DNA of 43,325 nucleotides from Candidatus Omnitrophota bacterium (GTDB taxonomy: Bacteria; Omnitrophota; JACPQZ01): the NCBI GenBank assembly GCA_016190205.1, contig JACPQZ010000068.1:1-43325 (forward strand). Reading direction: 5' to 3'. Positions 8,301-15,755 of the stretch are shown here, in pieces. The notes below the pieces were generated by a model that was not told the origin of the DNA, made no database searches, and saw only the letters and a list, made by a program, of their open reading frames with translations. The first letter of the stretch is position 1; the number at the start of each line of letters is the position of its first letter. A program made the position numbers and the translations under genes.

Positions 8301-8534
8301 TCGTACAGCGTACAGCGTCTTGCGTACTGCGTACTGGGTAATGAAGTACGGAGATGACGTTTGTGCAATGTGCCACGTGCAATGAGAAAAATGACGGCGA
8401 CAACTGATTCACCTTTTCCACATTGCACTTTGAACTTTGCACTTTGCGCAGACCCAGTATTCCACCCAAGCAACGGACGTCGGACGAAGGCTACCCAACT
8501 GACGCTGTACGCAGAACGCAGTACGCTGTACGAA
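8301..8534. repeat. Concentric inverted 7-bp repeat arrays
   Basis: Two heptamer families are nested as a palindrome. An outer TACAGCG/TACTGCG array (8301-8340) is answered by TACGCTG/TACGCAG (8500-8534), and an inner GTGCAAT array (8362-8386) by ATTGCAC/TTTGCAC (8418-8450). The inner right arm reads CACTTTG-AACTTTG-CACTTTG, a clear 7-bp period. The region lies between tRNA-Leu and the HEAT gene. Confidence 0.75.
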
Positions 8535-8557
8535 CGCTATCTTTTACCGTCGAAAAA

Positions 8558-8643
8558 TGCCGGAGGCCGGACTTGAACCGGCATGGGACTTACGTCCCAA
8601 GGGATTTTAAGTCCCTTGCGTATGCCAATTTCGCCACTCCGGC
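8558..8643 (-). tRNA. tRNA-Leu (anticodon TAA)
   Basis: This is a class II tRNA of 86 nt with a long variable arm (TTGGGACGTAAGTCCCA). The acceptor GCCGGAG pairs with CTCCGGC, the anticodon stem AGGGA/TCCCT encloses CTTAAAA, giving anticodon TAA, and the T loop GGTTCAAGTCC is standard. Discriminator A; no CCA is encoded. Confidence 0.95.
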
Positions 8644-8667
8644 GTAGCAGACGGATGATAATTGCGT

Positions 8668-8734
8668 CTGTCGTGTGTGGTATGTGATGAGTGATGTGAC
8701 GGTCTCACCACACACCACACATCACTCACGACAG
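8668..8734. repeat. Hairpin of 7-bp repeats between two tRNA genes
   Basis: CTGTCGTG at the left end pairs with CACGACAG at the right, with GTGTGGT/ACCACAC-type heptamers inside. It is the same family as 6923-6989 and sits between tRNA-Leu and tRNA-Cys. It could act at RNA level in processing or termination; that is inference. Confidence 0.7.
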
Positions 8735-8756
8735 GCGCGGCAACCCACCGGAAAAA

Positions 8757-8827
8757 AGGCGCGAACCGGAATCGCACCGGTGTACGCGGTTTTGCAGACC
8801 GCTGCCTGACTACTCGGCCATCGCGCC
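8757..8827 (-). tRNA. tRNA-Cys (anticodon GCA)
   Basis: A cloverleaf is visible on the minus strand. The acceptor GGCGCGA pairs with TCGCGCC, and the anticodon stem GCGGT/ACCGC encloses CTGCAAA, giving anticodon GCA. The discriminator is U, as expected for cysteine tRNA. No CCA is encoded. Its 5' end overlaps the last codons and stop of coaB by 18 nt. Confidence 0.95.
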
Positions 8828-9442
8828 ATGAAGGCGATTTAACACGACCCGCGCAATCTTACGCTTCGCCGCATGGCGAACCCATTCGCTGCGGCCCAGG
8901 CGGTCCAGAATCCAAACCGTAACGGGCTTTTGTCCGAACGGCCCCCCATTCCGTCCCAGGCGATTGGCAACAATAAAATCCAGTTTTTTGTCGCGCAGTT
9001 TGCGCCGCGCCTCGCGCTTAAAATCCCCGCTCTCGAGGCAGAAACCCACACGCCACAGGCGGCCGCCCCCCCGCTTCGGGATGGAATTGAGAATATCCGG
9101 GTTCTCCACCAGACGGAGGAGCCCCGGTCCCGCCGAGCGTTTCATTTTCCCGCGCACGGCGCGGGCGGGCCGCCAATCGCTCACCGCAGCGGTCATCACG
9201 AGGACCCGGGCGGTCTTTACGGCTCTTAAGACAGCGCCCCGCATCTCGCGTGCCGTCCGAACTCTGATCACCCGAAGTCCGCGGGGAACCGCAATGGGGG
9301 TAGGTCCCAGGATGAGCGTGACCGACCAGCCGCGCCGCGCGGCTTCACGGGCGATCTCGACCCCCATCTCACCGGTGGACGGATTGGAAATAAAGCGCAC
9401 GCGGTCGATGGGCTCCTGGGTGGGACCCGCGGTGACGACCAT
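8810..9442 (-). CDS. coaB: Phosphopantothenate-cysteine ligase (CoaB), separate from CoaC
   Basis: CoaB joins 4'-phosphopantothenate to cysteine using a nucleotide triphosphate, the step before CoaC decarboxylation in coenzyme A synthesis. VVTAGPTQEPIDRVRFISNPSTG is the characteristic CoaB N-terminal signature, followed by MTAAVSDWRP and a central KLKK-like segment. I place the start at ATG 9442, giving 210 residues. The ORF track extends 21 codons upstream, but TRSTQYAVRST is translated TACTGCG repeat. The open frame is the same as coaC and is separated from it by one in-frame TAA plus the repeat, suggesting a fused coaBC that was split. The 3' end overlaps tRNA-Cys. Confidence 0.88.
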   Translation of the reverse strand: MVVTAGPTQEPIDRVRFISNPSTGEMGVEIAREAARRGWSVTLILGPTPIAVPRGLRVIRVRTAREMRGAVLRAVKTARVLVMTAAVSDWRPARAVRGKMKRSAGPGLLRLVENPDILNSIPKRGGGRLWRVGFCLESGDFKREARRKLRDKKLDFIVANRLGRNGGPFGQKPVTVWILDRLGRSEWVRHAAKRKIARVVLNRLHGAMAE

Positions 9443-9463
9443 TTGACGCGTAATGATCTTCTT

Positions 9464-9495
9464 CGTACTGCGTACTGCGTACTGCGTACTGCGTG
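9464..9495. repeat. TACTGCG 7-bp tandem array at the coaC/coaB junction
   Basis: Four nearly perfect copies of a heptamer (GTACTGC phase) lie exactly between the coaC stop and the conserved CoaB signature. On the coding strand the array reads RSTQYAV in a 21-bp cycle without stop codons. Confidence 0.9.
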
Positions 9496-9514
9496 TTTTG
9501 TGCATCGTGCTTCG

Positions 9515-10060
9515 TTAGGACCTTAATACCTTCGAAATCGCCTTGATAACGGCCTCGACACTTGCCACGTGCCCGATCCCCGTATAACCGCAGGCCAGCT
9601 CTCCCACTAGGGGCTCGATCAGCCGATAGCCCATGTCACGCAGCGCGGCTACATTTCGCTTGACCGCCGGATGCCCATACATCTTGTCATTCATGGCAGG
9701 CGCTATGAACACCGGGGCCGAGGTCGCCACCACAGTGCAGGTTAATGCATCATCGCAAATACCGTTCGCGATCTTTCCGATGACCTTGGCGCTTGCGGGA
9801 TAAATAATAACGCCGTCCGCCCAGTTGGCGATCCGGGTGTGCACGGGCTCAACATTGGAGCCGGGCGCGAAGAGATCCGTCACCACAGGCCGTCCCGAAA
9901 GGGTCTCCAGGGTCACGGCTCCCAGAAACCGAGTGGCCGCCTCCGTCATGATGACCTGAACCTCACTGCCCTTATCACGGAGCGCGCCCACCAGGTCCGC
10001 ACTGCGGTAGCTCGCAATCCCCCCCGTCACACAGACCACCACACGGCTTCCCTTTTTCAT
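9515..10060 (-). CDS. coaC: Phosphopantothenoylcysteine decarboxylase (CoaC)
   Basis: This flavoprotein decarboxylates phosphopantothenoylcysteine to 4'-phosphopantetheine. The 181-residue chain shows the HFCD-fold nucleotide-binding start (VVVCVTGGIASYRSADLV), APAMNDKMYGHPAV, and a GxLACGxxGxGH-type motif (GELACGYTGIGHVA) containing the catalytic cysteine. In most bacteria CoaC is the N-terminal half of a CoaBC fusion; here it ends in TAA and coaB follows in the same frame. Its ATG overlaps the rpoZ stop as ATGA. The coaC-rpoZ-gmk order is common. Confidence 0.93.
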   Translation of the reverse strand: MKKGSRVVVCVTGGIASYRSADLVGALRDKGSEVQVIMTEAATRFLGAVTLETLSGRPVVTDLFAPGSNVEPVHTRIANWADGVIIYPASAKVIGKIANGICDDALTCTVVATSAPVFIAPAMNDKMYGHPAVKRNVAALRDMGYRLIEPLVGELACGYTGIGHVASVEAVIKAISKVLRS

Positions 10061-10257
10061 TTGGAATTAAGATCCTTGCACGCCACCTTGCCGGCCCTGA
10101 TTTCATCCAGCGCCACTTCGAACAGTTTCCTGGAATGGGACTCTGTGAGTTTGGGAGACCCGCCGTACAGCTCCTGGACCCTGCGGGAGGCCACGATGAC
10201 CAACTTGTATACACTAGGAACCTTGCTGATCAATTCTTGAATCGGTGTGTAACCCAT
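10057..10257 (-). CDS. rpoZ: RNA polymerase omega subunit
   Basis: This small subunit helps assemble and stabilise RNA polymerase. The 66-residue product begins MGYTPIQELISKVPSVYKLV, with the ASRRVQEL segment typical of omega. The ORF track starts 13 codons earlier, but the ATG at 10257 has GAGGTG upstream and matches the family. It lies between gmk and coaC, the usual location, and overlaps coaC by four bases. Confidence 0.88.
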   Translation of the reverse strand: MGYTPIQELISKVPSVYKLVIVASRRVQELYGGSPKLTESHSRKLFEVALDEIRAGKVACKDLNSK

Positions 10258-10267
10258 CACTTTCACC

Positions 10268-10864
10268 TCAAGCTGTAATACGATTTCTTTCTGCAACGAT
10301 GATGGCCTTGAGCTCTTGCAGCGATCTGGCCACTGTTCTATTCGTGATCGCGTAATGATAAAGAACTATTTGCCTCGTTTCCCTGCGCGCCTCTTTAAGC
10401 CGGCGGGCCATTTCCACGGGATGATCCGTCCTGCGCCGCGCCAAGCGCTCCTTAAGAACAGAAAAGGACGGCGGCCGGATAAACACAAGGACCGCGTCCC
10501 TAAATTGCTTCTTGACCTGCCGGGCTCCCTCAACGTCGAGGGTGAGAAGCACGTCCCACCCCTTCGTCAAGGCGCGCATGACCGGCGCGCGGGGCGTGCC
10601 GTAATACGCCCCAAAGACTTGCGCCCACTCCAGGAATTTGCCCCGCCGCACGCCTTCTCGAAATGACCTCTCGGCCGTAAAAAAATAATCACGGCGGTGC
10701 CTCTCCCCGGGCCGCGGGCGTCGCGTCGTTACCGAGACCGAGCGCACGAGCCCCTCCACGCTCCTTAAGAGCAGGCGGCACAGCGTCGTCTTGCCGCTCC
10801 CCGAGGGCGCCGAGACCACGAATACACGACCCCTCCCCATCCTGGACCGCCGGGGCCTGGTCAC
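10268..10864 (-). CDS. gmk: Guanylate kinase
   Basis: It phosphorylates GMP to GDP with ATP. The P-loop [13 protein letters not shown] lies at about residues 18-30; [13 protein letters not shown] is the GMP-binding segment and DYFF follows. Length is 198 residues, slightly shorter than usual. The start is GTG at 10864 overlapping the remA stop as GTGA, or ATG at 10840 (MGRGRVF). It is part of the yicC-remA-gmk-rpoZ-coa operon. Confidence 0.94.
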   Translation of the reverse strand: MTRPRRSRMGRGRVFVVSAPSGSGKTTLCRLLLRSVEGLVRSVSVTTRRPRPGERHRRDYFFTAERSFREGVRRGKFLEWAQVFGAYYGTPRAPVMRALTKGWDVLLTLDVEGARQVKKQFRDAVLVFIRPPSFSVLKERLARRRTDHPVEMARRLKEARRETRQIVLYHYAITNRTVARSLQELKAIIVAERNRITA

Positions 10865-11112
10865 GCGGGACTCTCTCTCATGCGTTCTATGATCGTTTCG
10901 GGCTGTGAGCTGGAAAGTATGACATGATCGCTGTCTGTAATGATGACCGACCGCGCCTTGCGCCCGTGCGTGGCGTCGACGAGTTTGTTGGCACGCCGGG
11001 CTTCGTCCTTCAACCGCTTGATAGGCGCGGCCCCGGCCGAAACAACCGCCACCACCCGGGACGCCACGACCACATTGTTAAATCCCAGGCCGATGAGCCC
11101 GTCGCTACTCAA
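10861..11112 (-). CDS. remA: RemA-like DUF370 regulatory protein
   Basis: The 83-residue protein matches the DUF370/RemA family, with the signature [39 protein letters not shown] and QPETI. In Bacillus subtilis RemA is a DNA-binding activator of matrix genes; in other phyla the role is unproven, but linkage to yicC and gmk is very common. The only fitting start is TTG at 11112, which overlaps the end of yicC by eight bases. Confidence 0.88.
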   Translation of the reverse strand: MSSDGLIGLGFNNVVVASRVVAVVSAGAAPIKRLKDEARRANKLVDATHGRKARSVIITDSDHVILSSSQPETIIERMRESPA

Positions 11113-11980
11113 GATTCTGTACCTGTTCCCGGACCTTTTCCAGGACCCCCTTCAGGTCTATGACGCGGCGGGCCAGCGCCGCATCGGGGGATTTGGAACC
11201 GATGGTATTCGTCTCCCGCAGAAGCTCCTGTGTCATGAAGTCAAGCGAACGGCCTGCCCCATCGTCTCCGTTCAAGGTGCGCTCGAAGGCCCCGAGATGG
11301 CTTTTGGAGCGTATGATCTCCTCTGAGATATCGCAGCGCTCCGCAAATATTGCCACCTCCCGGGCCAAGCGGTCAGCATCAATCCCTAACCCTTGGGAAA
11401 GCTGTTCGACCCGCTCCTTAAGCCGGACCTGATACGCCTCCACCATTTGCGGGGCCCGGCGTTCGATGTCACGCAGGATGCCGCGCAAGTTTAAGAGATG
11501 CGCCTTCAGATCGCGCGCCAGCGCTTGGCCTTCCCGCCGGCGCGCCCCTTCCATCTTCGAAAAGGCTTGATCCACCAGCTTGAGTATGGGGGGCCAACCC
11601 TTTCTCAACATGCGGTCGCCCTGAGAAAAAGTGACCACCTGCGGAAGCTGTGCGAGTTCCACCAGATTGATTTCGGAGCGTACCCCCAGGCGTTTCTTCA
11701 AACGATTCAATGAACGGATATAGAATTCCGCGATTTGGGGATTAAACCGTAGGTCCTTCTCCTGGGCAGGATTGTCGTTGAGTACGGCGACTGTAACCTT
11801 ACCCCTCCGCACCCAATGTCCCACGCGCCTCCGCAGCTGCTCTTCAAAAGCCGCGAGATGAGACGGGATCTTAAGGCCGATCTCGAGGAAACGATGGTTG
11901 AGGGACTTGACCTCTACCTCGACCTTCCCAATGGGCGTCCAGGCAGAGCTCCGCCCGTACCCAGTCATGCTCTTGGCCAA
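11105..11980 (-). CDS. yicC: YicC family endoribonuclease
   Basis: The 291-residue protein starts [12 protein letters not shown] and has [12 protein letters not shown], the typical YicC N-terminus, with a conserved C-terminal block ([13 protein letters not shown] and [22 protein letters not shown]). YicC proteins are reported as endoribonucleases involved in RNA turnover. The start is TTG at 11980 with GGAG about 10 nt upstream; ATG at 11968 (MTGYGR) is an alternative. It is the first gene of the operon, with a clear promoter 37 bp upstream. Confidence 0.92.
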   Translation of the reverse strand: MAKSMTGYGRSSAWTPIGKVEVEVKSLNHRFLEIGLKIPSHLAAFEEQLRRRVGHWVRRGKVTVAVLNDNPAQEKDLRFNPQIAEFYIRSLNRLKKRLGVRSEINLVELAQLPQVVTFSQGDRMLRKGWPPILKLVDQAFSKMEGARRREGQALARDLKAHLLNLRGILRDIERRAPQMVEAYQVRLKERVEQLSQGLGIDADRLAREVAIFAERCDISEEIIRSKSHLGAFERTLNGDDGAGRSLDFMTQELLRETNTIGSKSPDAALARRVIDLKGVLEKVREQVQNLE

Positions 11981-12016
11981 ATCTCAACTCCGCATCTCAT
12001 TGTGTGGAAGCTATAT

Positions 12017-12044
12017 ATTATACAAAATATGGCATATATGTCAA
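12017..12044 (-). promoter_or_regulatory. Sigma-70-type promoter of the yicC operon
   Basis: On the minus strand TTGACA is followed after 16 bp by TATAAT, both perfect consensus hexamers. A start near 12010 would give a leader of about 30 nt to the TTG start of yicC. Confidence 0.85.
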
Positions 12045-12075
12045 CGGCCCGGCCCTGAATAGAGGTTTGAATTAT

Positions 12076-12389
12076 GAAATGCCCGTCTTGTCCCCTCGAG
12101 CCCCGGGATGTTTTCCCCCAACCCCGAGGGCGTACGGGGGGTCGGTTTCCTCCTCGCCAGGCTCGGGGAACGGCTGAACTCGGCCCGATTAAGCACTCGC
12201 GCTGTAGAAATCAGCCCACTGGCTGATTTCCCCCCGCCTTCGCCCCCCGAAGCTTCATGCGAAGGGGGGCTTCGGCGTGGACAGCGCTCGAATCGGGCCT
12301 CAGACAGCAGCCGTTCTCTTTCCCTCGCTGGCTTCGGAGAAAACCTAAAACATCCCAAGGGGCTCTGCGGGTCCAAGCCGGGCCTTTGC
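12076..12389 (+). repeat. Type-1 fold-back element, copy B (~314 bp)
   Basis: This is a long imperfect inverted repeat. The outer arms GAGCCCC..GGGATGTTTT and AAAACATCCCAAGGGGCTC pair, then GAACGGCTGA..TCGGCCCG pairs with ATCGGGCCTC..AGCCGTTC. Inside are smaller hairpins: GAAATCAGCC/GGCTGATTTC (12207-12230) and a CCCCCC/GGGGGG hairpin near 12240-12275. Related copies lie at 38429-38717 and 43151-43325, with a fragment at 199-243. It sits between divergent yicC and sodC. ORFs across it on both strands look like by-products of the inverted GC-rich arms. Confidence 0.85.
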
Positions 12390-12424
12390 CCATTGAGATC
12401 CTGGCCGTCGTCTTGGAGGCCAGC

Positions 12425-12613
12425 GGGCCGATCGCAGCCGGGGGCGGCGCCCTTCGGAGCGAACCTCATTTTTTGCGCAGCAGGGTCCGCCCGTTCGCCT
12501 GGACTGATGCGGTGCGCAAAAAATGCAGAGTGAGCGCCTCGCTGGGGCGCGAACGTTTCGCGGAGAAGGGTGCCGGCCCCGGGTGCAGTATCCTGGATGT
12601 TTGAGATCGGCCC
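12425..12613. repeat. Type-2 long hairpin element, copy B2
   Basis: The outer ends GGGCCGATC and GATCGGCCC pair, and CATTTTTTGCGCA (12467-12479) pairs perfectly with TGCGCAAAAAATG (12513-12525). Weaker GC-rich pairing lies between. One arm is shared with window bases 1-77. It directly follows the type-1 element, so the two families form a compound block upstream of sodC. Confidence 0.75.
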
Positions 12614-12670
12614 GCATGGGGCCCAAGGGGACGAGACGGGCGTTTCTAAGTGAACGAAAGGAGCTAAAAG

Positions 12671-13195
12671 ATGAAAGGGATCATAGGCATTGTGGCTATT
12701 ATGTTGGGGATCGCGTGGCCTCTTGCATCAGCCTTGGCTGATACGGGCCAGGCTACTATTTCGGGGACGCAGGAAGGCTCCACCATAAGCGGGACCGCCC
12801 AGCTCGAAGATACGGAAGAGGGACTTAAGATTTCCATCCAAATTAATGGGGCGCCGCCGGGGCTTCACGGCATCCATATCCATGAATTCGGAGGCTGTGC
12901 CGACGGCGGCCAGGCGGCGGGGGGACACTTTAACCCGGATGGCGCCCAACACGGCTTCCTCCCCGAGCAGGGCTTGAAAGCCGCTCACGCGGGTGACCTA
13001 GGAAATATCCAGATCGACGACAAGGGCCAGGGAAGGCTTGACTTCACCCTTCCAGGGCTCACTTTAACCGGCACCAAGTACAGCGTCGAGGGCCGCGCCG
13101 TCATCCTCCACGAGCTCAAGGACGACTTTGGACAGCCAAGCGGAAATGCCGGCGGACGCATAGGTTGCGGAAGCATCGTTCTAATGGGAAGCTAG
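12671..13195 (+). CDS. sodC: Exported Cu/Zn superoxide dismutase
   Basis: It dismutates superoxide outside the cytoplasm. A signal peptide is visible (MKGIIGIVAIMLGIAWPLASALA, cleavage near ADT). The copper and zinc ligands lie in HGIHIHEFG, GGHFNPDGAQHG and AHAGDLGN. The cysteine pair that forms the structural disulfide is present (GGCADGG and RIGCGS), as is the catalytic arginine in GGRIGCG. At 174 residues it is a normal length for a single-domain periplasmic form. AAAGGAG lies eight bases before the ATG. It stands alone on the plus strand after the repeat block. Confidence 0.96.
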   Translation: MKGIIGIVAIMLGIAWPLASALADTGQATISGTQEGSTISGTAQLEDTEEGLKISIQINGAPPGLHGIHIHEFGGCADGGQAAGGHFNPDGAQHGFLPEQGLKAAHAGDLGNIQIDDKGQGRLDFTLPGLTLTGTKYSVEGRAVILHELKDDFGQPSGNAGGRIGCGSIVLMGS

Positions 13196-13219
13196 CCAGT
13201 CGAGTTTAACAGTATTAAC

Positions 13220-13248
13220 TTGACACTAAAAAATATGTATTATAGTAT
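13220..13248 (+). promoter_or_regulatory. Promoter of the 816-residue exported protein gene
   Basis: TTGACA at 13220-13225 is followed after 17 bp by TAGTAT. The region is sharply AT-rich compared with its surroundings. Transcription would begin near 13255, about 26 nt before the ATG. Confidence 0.65.
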
Positions 13249-13280
13249 AACTTGCGCTAGCTTTATACACACCGCCCCGT

Positions 13281-15731
13281 ATGCAAAGCGTACTCAAAAA
13301 ATCCGCGGCTCTATTTTTAACTTACACCCTCCTCATCACAGGCCTGCCCACTCCGGGTCTGGCATCTGATTTAGCCAAAGAATATCTCGCCGCCGAATCC
13401 TCGGTACACAGATCAAGGGACTTCCTCGGCCTTCTGGCGGCTGAAGCCGCCTTAGCAAAACTTTATCCCGACGTGGTGGGCCCAAACTCCCAGATGATAT
13501 TAAGGGAGGGCGAAGTTTATCTCGGCAGTGATCGCGAGCTCGTTCATTACGTGGAGGGGATTCCCCTGCTCCAGGATGCCTCGTTTAAGCTCCTGAGCGA
13601 CAGCCGCCTTCTCGTAAGTGCTGCCTTGAATCAAGCGCCCATGGAGATTCTCGTCACGCGCAGTCCTGTTCCGGGTTCCCTGCAATCAGACGGCCCCTTC
13701 GGAGACGGGGTGTACGTCAACCTGCTGGACCAGTTTGCAAACGTCTTCCGTACGCTTGCTTCGAAATTGGGATGGGGAGTGAATGCGAAATCGTTCCATG
13801 CGCTTGCCAGGAAATTGACCTGGGGACTGGCGCGACAGAAGGTGTTTTATGGGCGCGCCGAAGATCCAATTGAGCCTGACGAATGGAGCCTTTTTGATGA
13901 AGTGGCGGAGTTCGACGCTAGAATCAGACGCAGGCTCGGACCGAGGGATTATAAGATATGTTCGCTACTGTACCATGGTTGGCAGGAGTACGGAATTCAT
14001 CCTGCTAACTTTCTTCGTCTCATGAGGCACATGCCAAAGGGAATAAAAGATAAGGATATTTCCGCTGCAACGGATGAAGAAGTATGGGGCATGGTCGAAG
14101 AAGGCTTGATTCAGGCCCTGGATCCCAAAATGGAAAAGGATTCAATGGTCCGCCTCTCGGTGATTGAGCCGCTCGGACTCTATGCGTCACCTGAAGCTCG
14201 CGCGGCTTTAGAAAAAGCACTGTGGGATGATCCCGATAAAGCTGTGCAGAACCTGGCTCACAACACCCTGAAGGCGTCTGGAGTGAGCGGTGCCGTGAAC
14301 CAGGGGGATGGGGTAACAGGCAGAGCGGAAAAGAGCGATTTTCCCGGGGAGGGGGTTAAGGCTCTTCGCCCGGAGGCCAAAACCTGGGGTGAACTCGCGA
14401 GAAGAACGGTCAGAATCTTCTATGAACAATGGGCCGTAACTAAGACACCCTTTCCTACCAATGTGGAGTGGATATATGGTAAGCGCGACGTCGAGGTTGC
14501 CGATGCAATAAACCGCTTCAATCATTACAACGCCCGCAGAGGTGTAATGACCTCCGAGTTTGCCCGAACGCTTCTCAAAGTCATACGCGCGCGCATGCGC
14601 AAGCCTAAACCTAAAAACGCCACTTCCAAGTGGATACTGGCCCAAATAGCCCGTGAAGTGAAAAAGGAGGACTTCCCCGCCTCCGCCCATGAAGAATATG
14701 AGACGCACTTTAAGCCGCGGCTTGAGCAGTGGCTCCTTGAAGGGCTCGTGGACGCCGCCCAGCGGGACGGAATAGCGCTCACGCTGGATCCTTATGCCAA
14801 GGACTTGTTTGAGGCCATCGGATCCCATGTAACGGGATCGTTCCCACAGTGGTTCAGCATGTGGAGCGAACCCGATTCAAAGGAGTTCCTGTATGAAGTT
14901 CTTACAAAGTTATCGGACGAAGGCAGGCTTGCTTCTCAACTGACCTCTCAGGAAATCGTTGAGGCTATCTGGGGACACGTCAAAACGAGTAAAGGTCACG
15001 CCCCATCAGAAAAAGATTTACATCATTCACGCAAGATCAACTTTGAGCGGGTACGTGCAATTCTTTCCGGCGCTCAAGAGGTGCACGCGAAGTTAAGAGA
15101 AGCAGCAGGGCGGGGCGAAAACCACGAGCCCGGCGACGGCCTGACCGCGGCCCAGGGGGATGGTCTGCGGCCTTTATCGGCAGAAGAGGTGGTTGCGGGA
15201 GTTGTAACTGAAAATGGTGTTCATGCCGCGAATATCTCGGATCTCGCGCTCCTGCCCTCGCTTTTGGAGCGTCGCGGCATACGTCTGGGCAAAGGAGGCA
15301 TTAAACGGCAGGAGAGCCTCAATGTGGTGGCAGTGGGTGAAGAGCCGGTAGCCCTCATCCGAGCCCAGATTGCTGAGGGCCACATCACTCCGAGCCATGT
15401 GGCGGCCGCCTTGCCGGAATCGAGCGCCGCTCTGCGCGAGGAGCTTAGGGCCTTGGGTTGGGACATCCTGAATCCGGATCAAGTCTCACTTGAGAACCGA
15501 ATCGTGGTAGACAAGATCCAAAATTCGCTCTCCGTCTTATGGAAGACTGAACCCCTCCACTACGTCATTTCAGACCCGGGCTACGTCCCCGACCCCAAGT
15601 ACCGCCGCATCTCCATCTCGACCGCATACCTACAGGGCATTTTGGGAGACGGAATCGCCGTCATCCAAAACGCACCCACCTCTGAAGAAGCCGAGCACGC
15701 CACCCAAATATATCTAGACTGGTCTTCTTGA
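13281..15731 (+). CDS. Large exported protein of unknown function
   Basis: I do not recognise a family. The 816-residue chain starts with a signal peptide (KKSAALFLTYTLLITGLPTPGLA, cleavage near LAS). Residues 290-335 look like one or two helical HEAT-like repeats (SPEARAALEKALWDDPDKAVQNLA style). Two linkers rich in G and D (about 336-350, QGDGVTG; about 616-633, PGDGLTAAQGDGL) divide it into three parts. The same kind of GDG linker occurs in the 1,884-residue protein nearby (MGDGVGW, TRGDGI). The last part (about 634-816) is a compact alpha/beta-looking region. No catalytic motif is evident. No ribosome-binding site is clear. The gene is a single unit converging on the EEP gene. Confidence 0.7.
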   Translation: MQSVLKKSAALFLTYTLLITGLPTPGLASDLAKEYLAAESSVHRSRDFLGLLAAEAALAKLYPDVVGPNSQMILREGEVYLGSDRELVHYVEGIPLLQDASFKLLSDSRLLVSAALNQAPMEILVTRSPVPGSLQSDGPFGDGVYVNLLDQFANVFRTLASKLGWGVNAKSFHALARKLTWGLARQKVFYGRAEDPIEPDEWSLFDEVAEFDARIRRRLGPRDYKICSLLYHGWQEYGIHPANFLRLMRHMPKGIKDKDISAATDEEVWGMVEEGLIQALDPKMEKDSMVRLSVIEPLGLYASPEARAALEKALWDDPDKAVQNLAHNTLKASGVSGAVNQGDGVTGRAEKSDFPGEGVKALRPEAKTWGELARRTVRIFYEQWAVTKTPFPTNVEWIYGKRDVEVADAINRFNHYNARRGVMTSEFARTLLKVIRARMRKPKPKNATSKWILAQIAREVKKEDFPASAHEEYETHFKPRLEQWLLEGLVDAAQRDGIALTLDPYAKDLFEAIGSHVTGSFPQWFSMWSEPDSKEFLYEVLTKLSDEGRLASQLTSQEIVEAIWGHVKTSKGHAPSEKDLHHSRKINFERVRAILSGAQEVHAKLREAAGRGENHEPGDGLTAAQGDGLRPLSAEEVVAGVVTENGVHAANISDLALLPSLLERRGIRLGKGGIKRQESLNVVAVGEEPVALIRAQIAEGHITPSHVAAALPESSAALREELRALGWDILNPDQVSLENRIVVDKIQNSLSVLWKTEPLHYVISDPGYVPDPKYRRISISTAYLQGILGDGIAVIQNAPTSEEAEHATQIYLDWSS

Positions 15732-15755
15732 TACACAGCCTTCAGTCGATAATTT

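Noticed and set aside
7191-9495. CRISPR array
   Set aside because: The repeats have a 7-bp period, are degenerate and form inverted pairs; there are no spacers of 25-40 bp and no cas genes.
12041-12604. ORFs of 115-142 codons on both strands across the repeat block
   Set aside because: They lie in inverted GC-rich arms, occur on both strands at once, lack ribosome-binding sites and end at different places in the related copy at 38.4 kb.
12076-12613. Insertion sequence with transposase
   Set aside because: No transposase-like coding region is present; the block is short and made of fold-back DNA, so at most a non-autonomous element.
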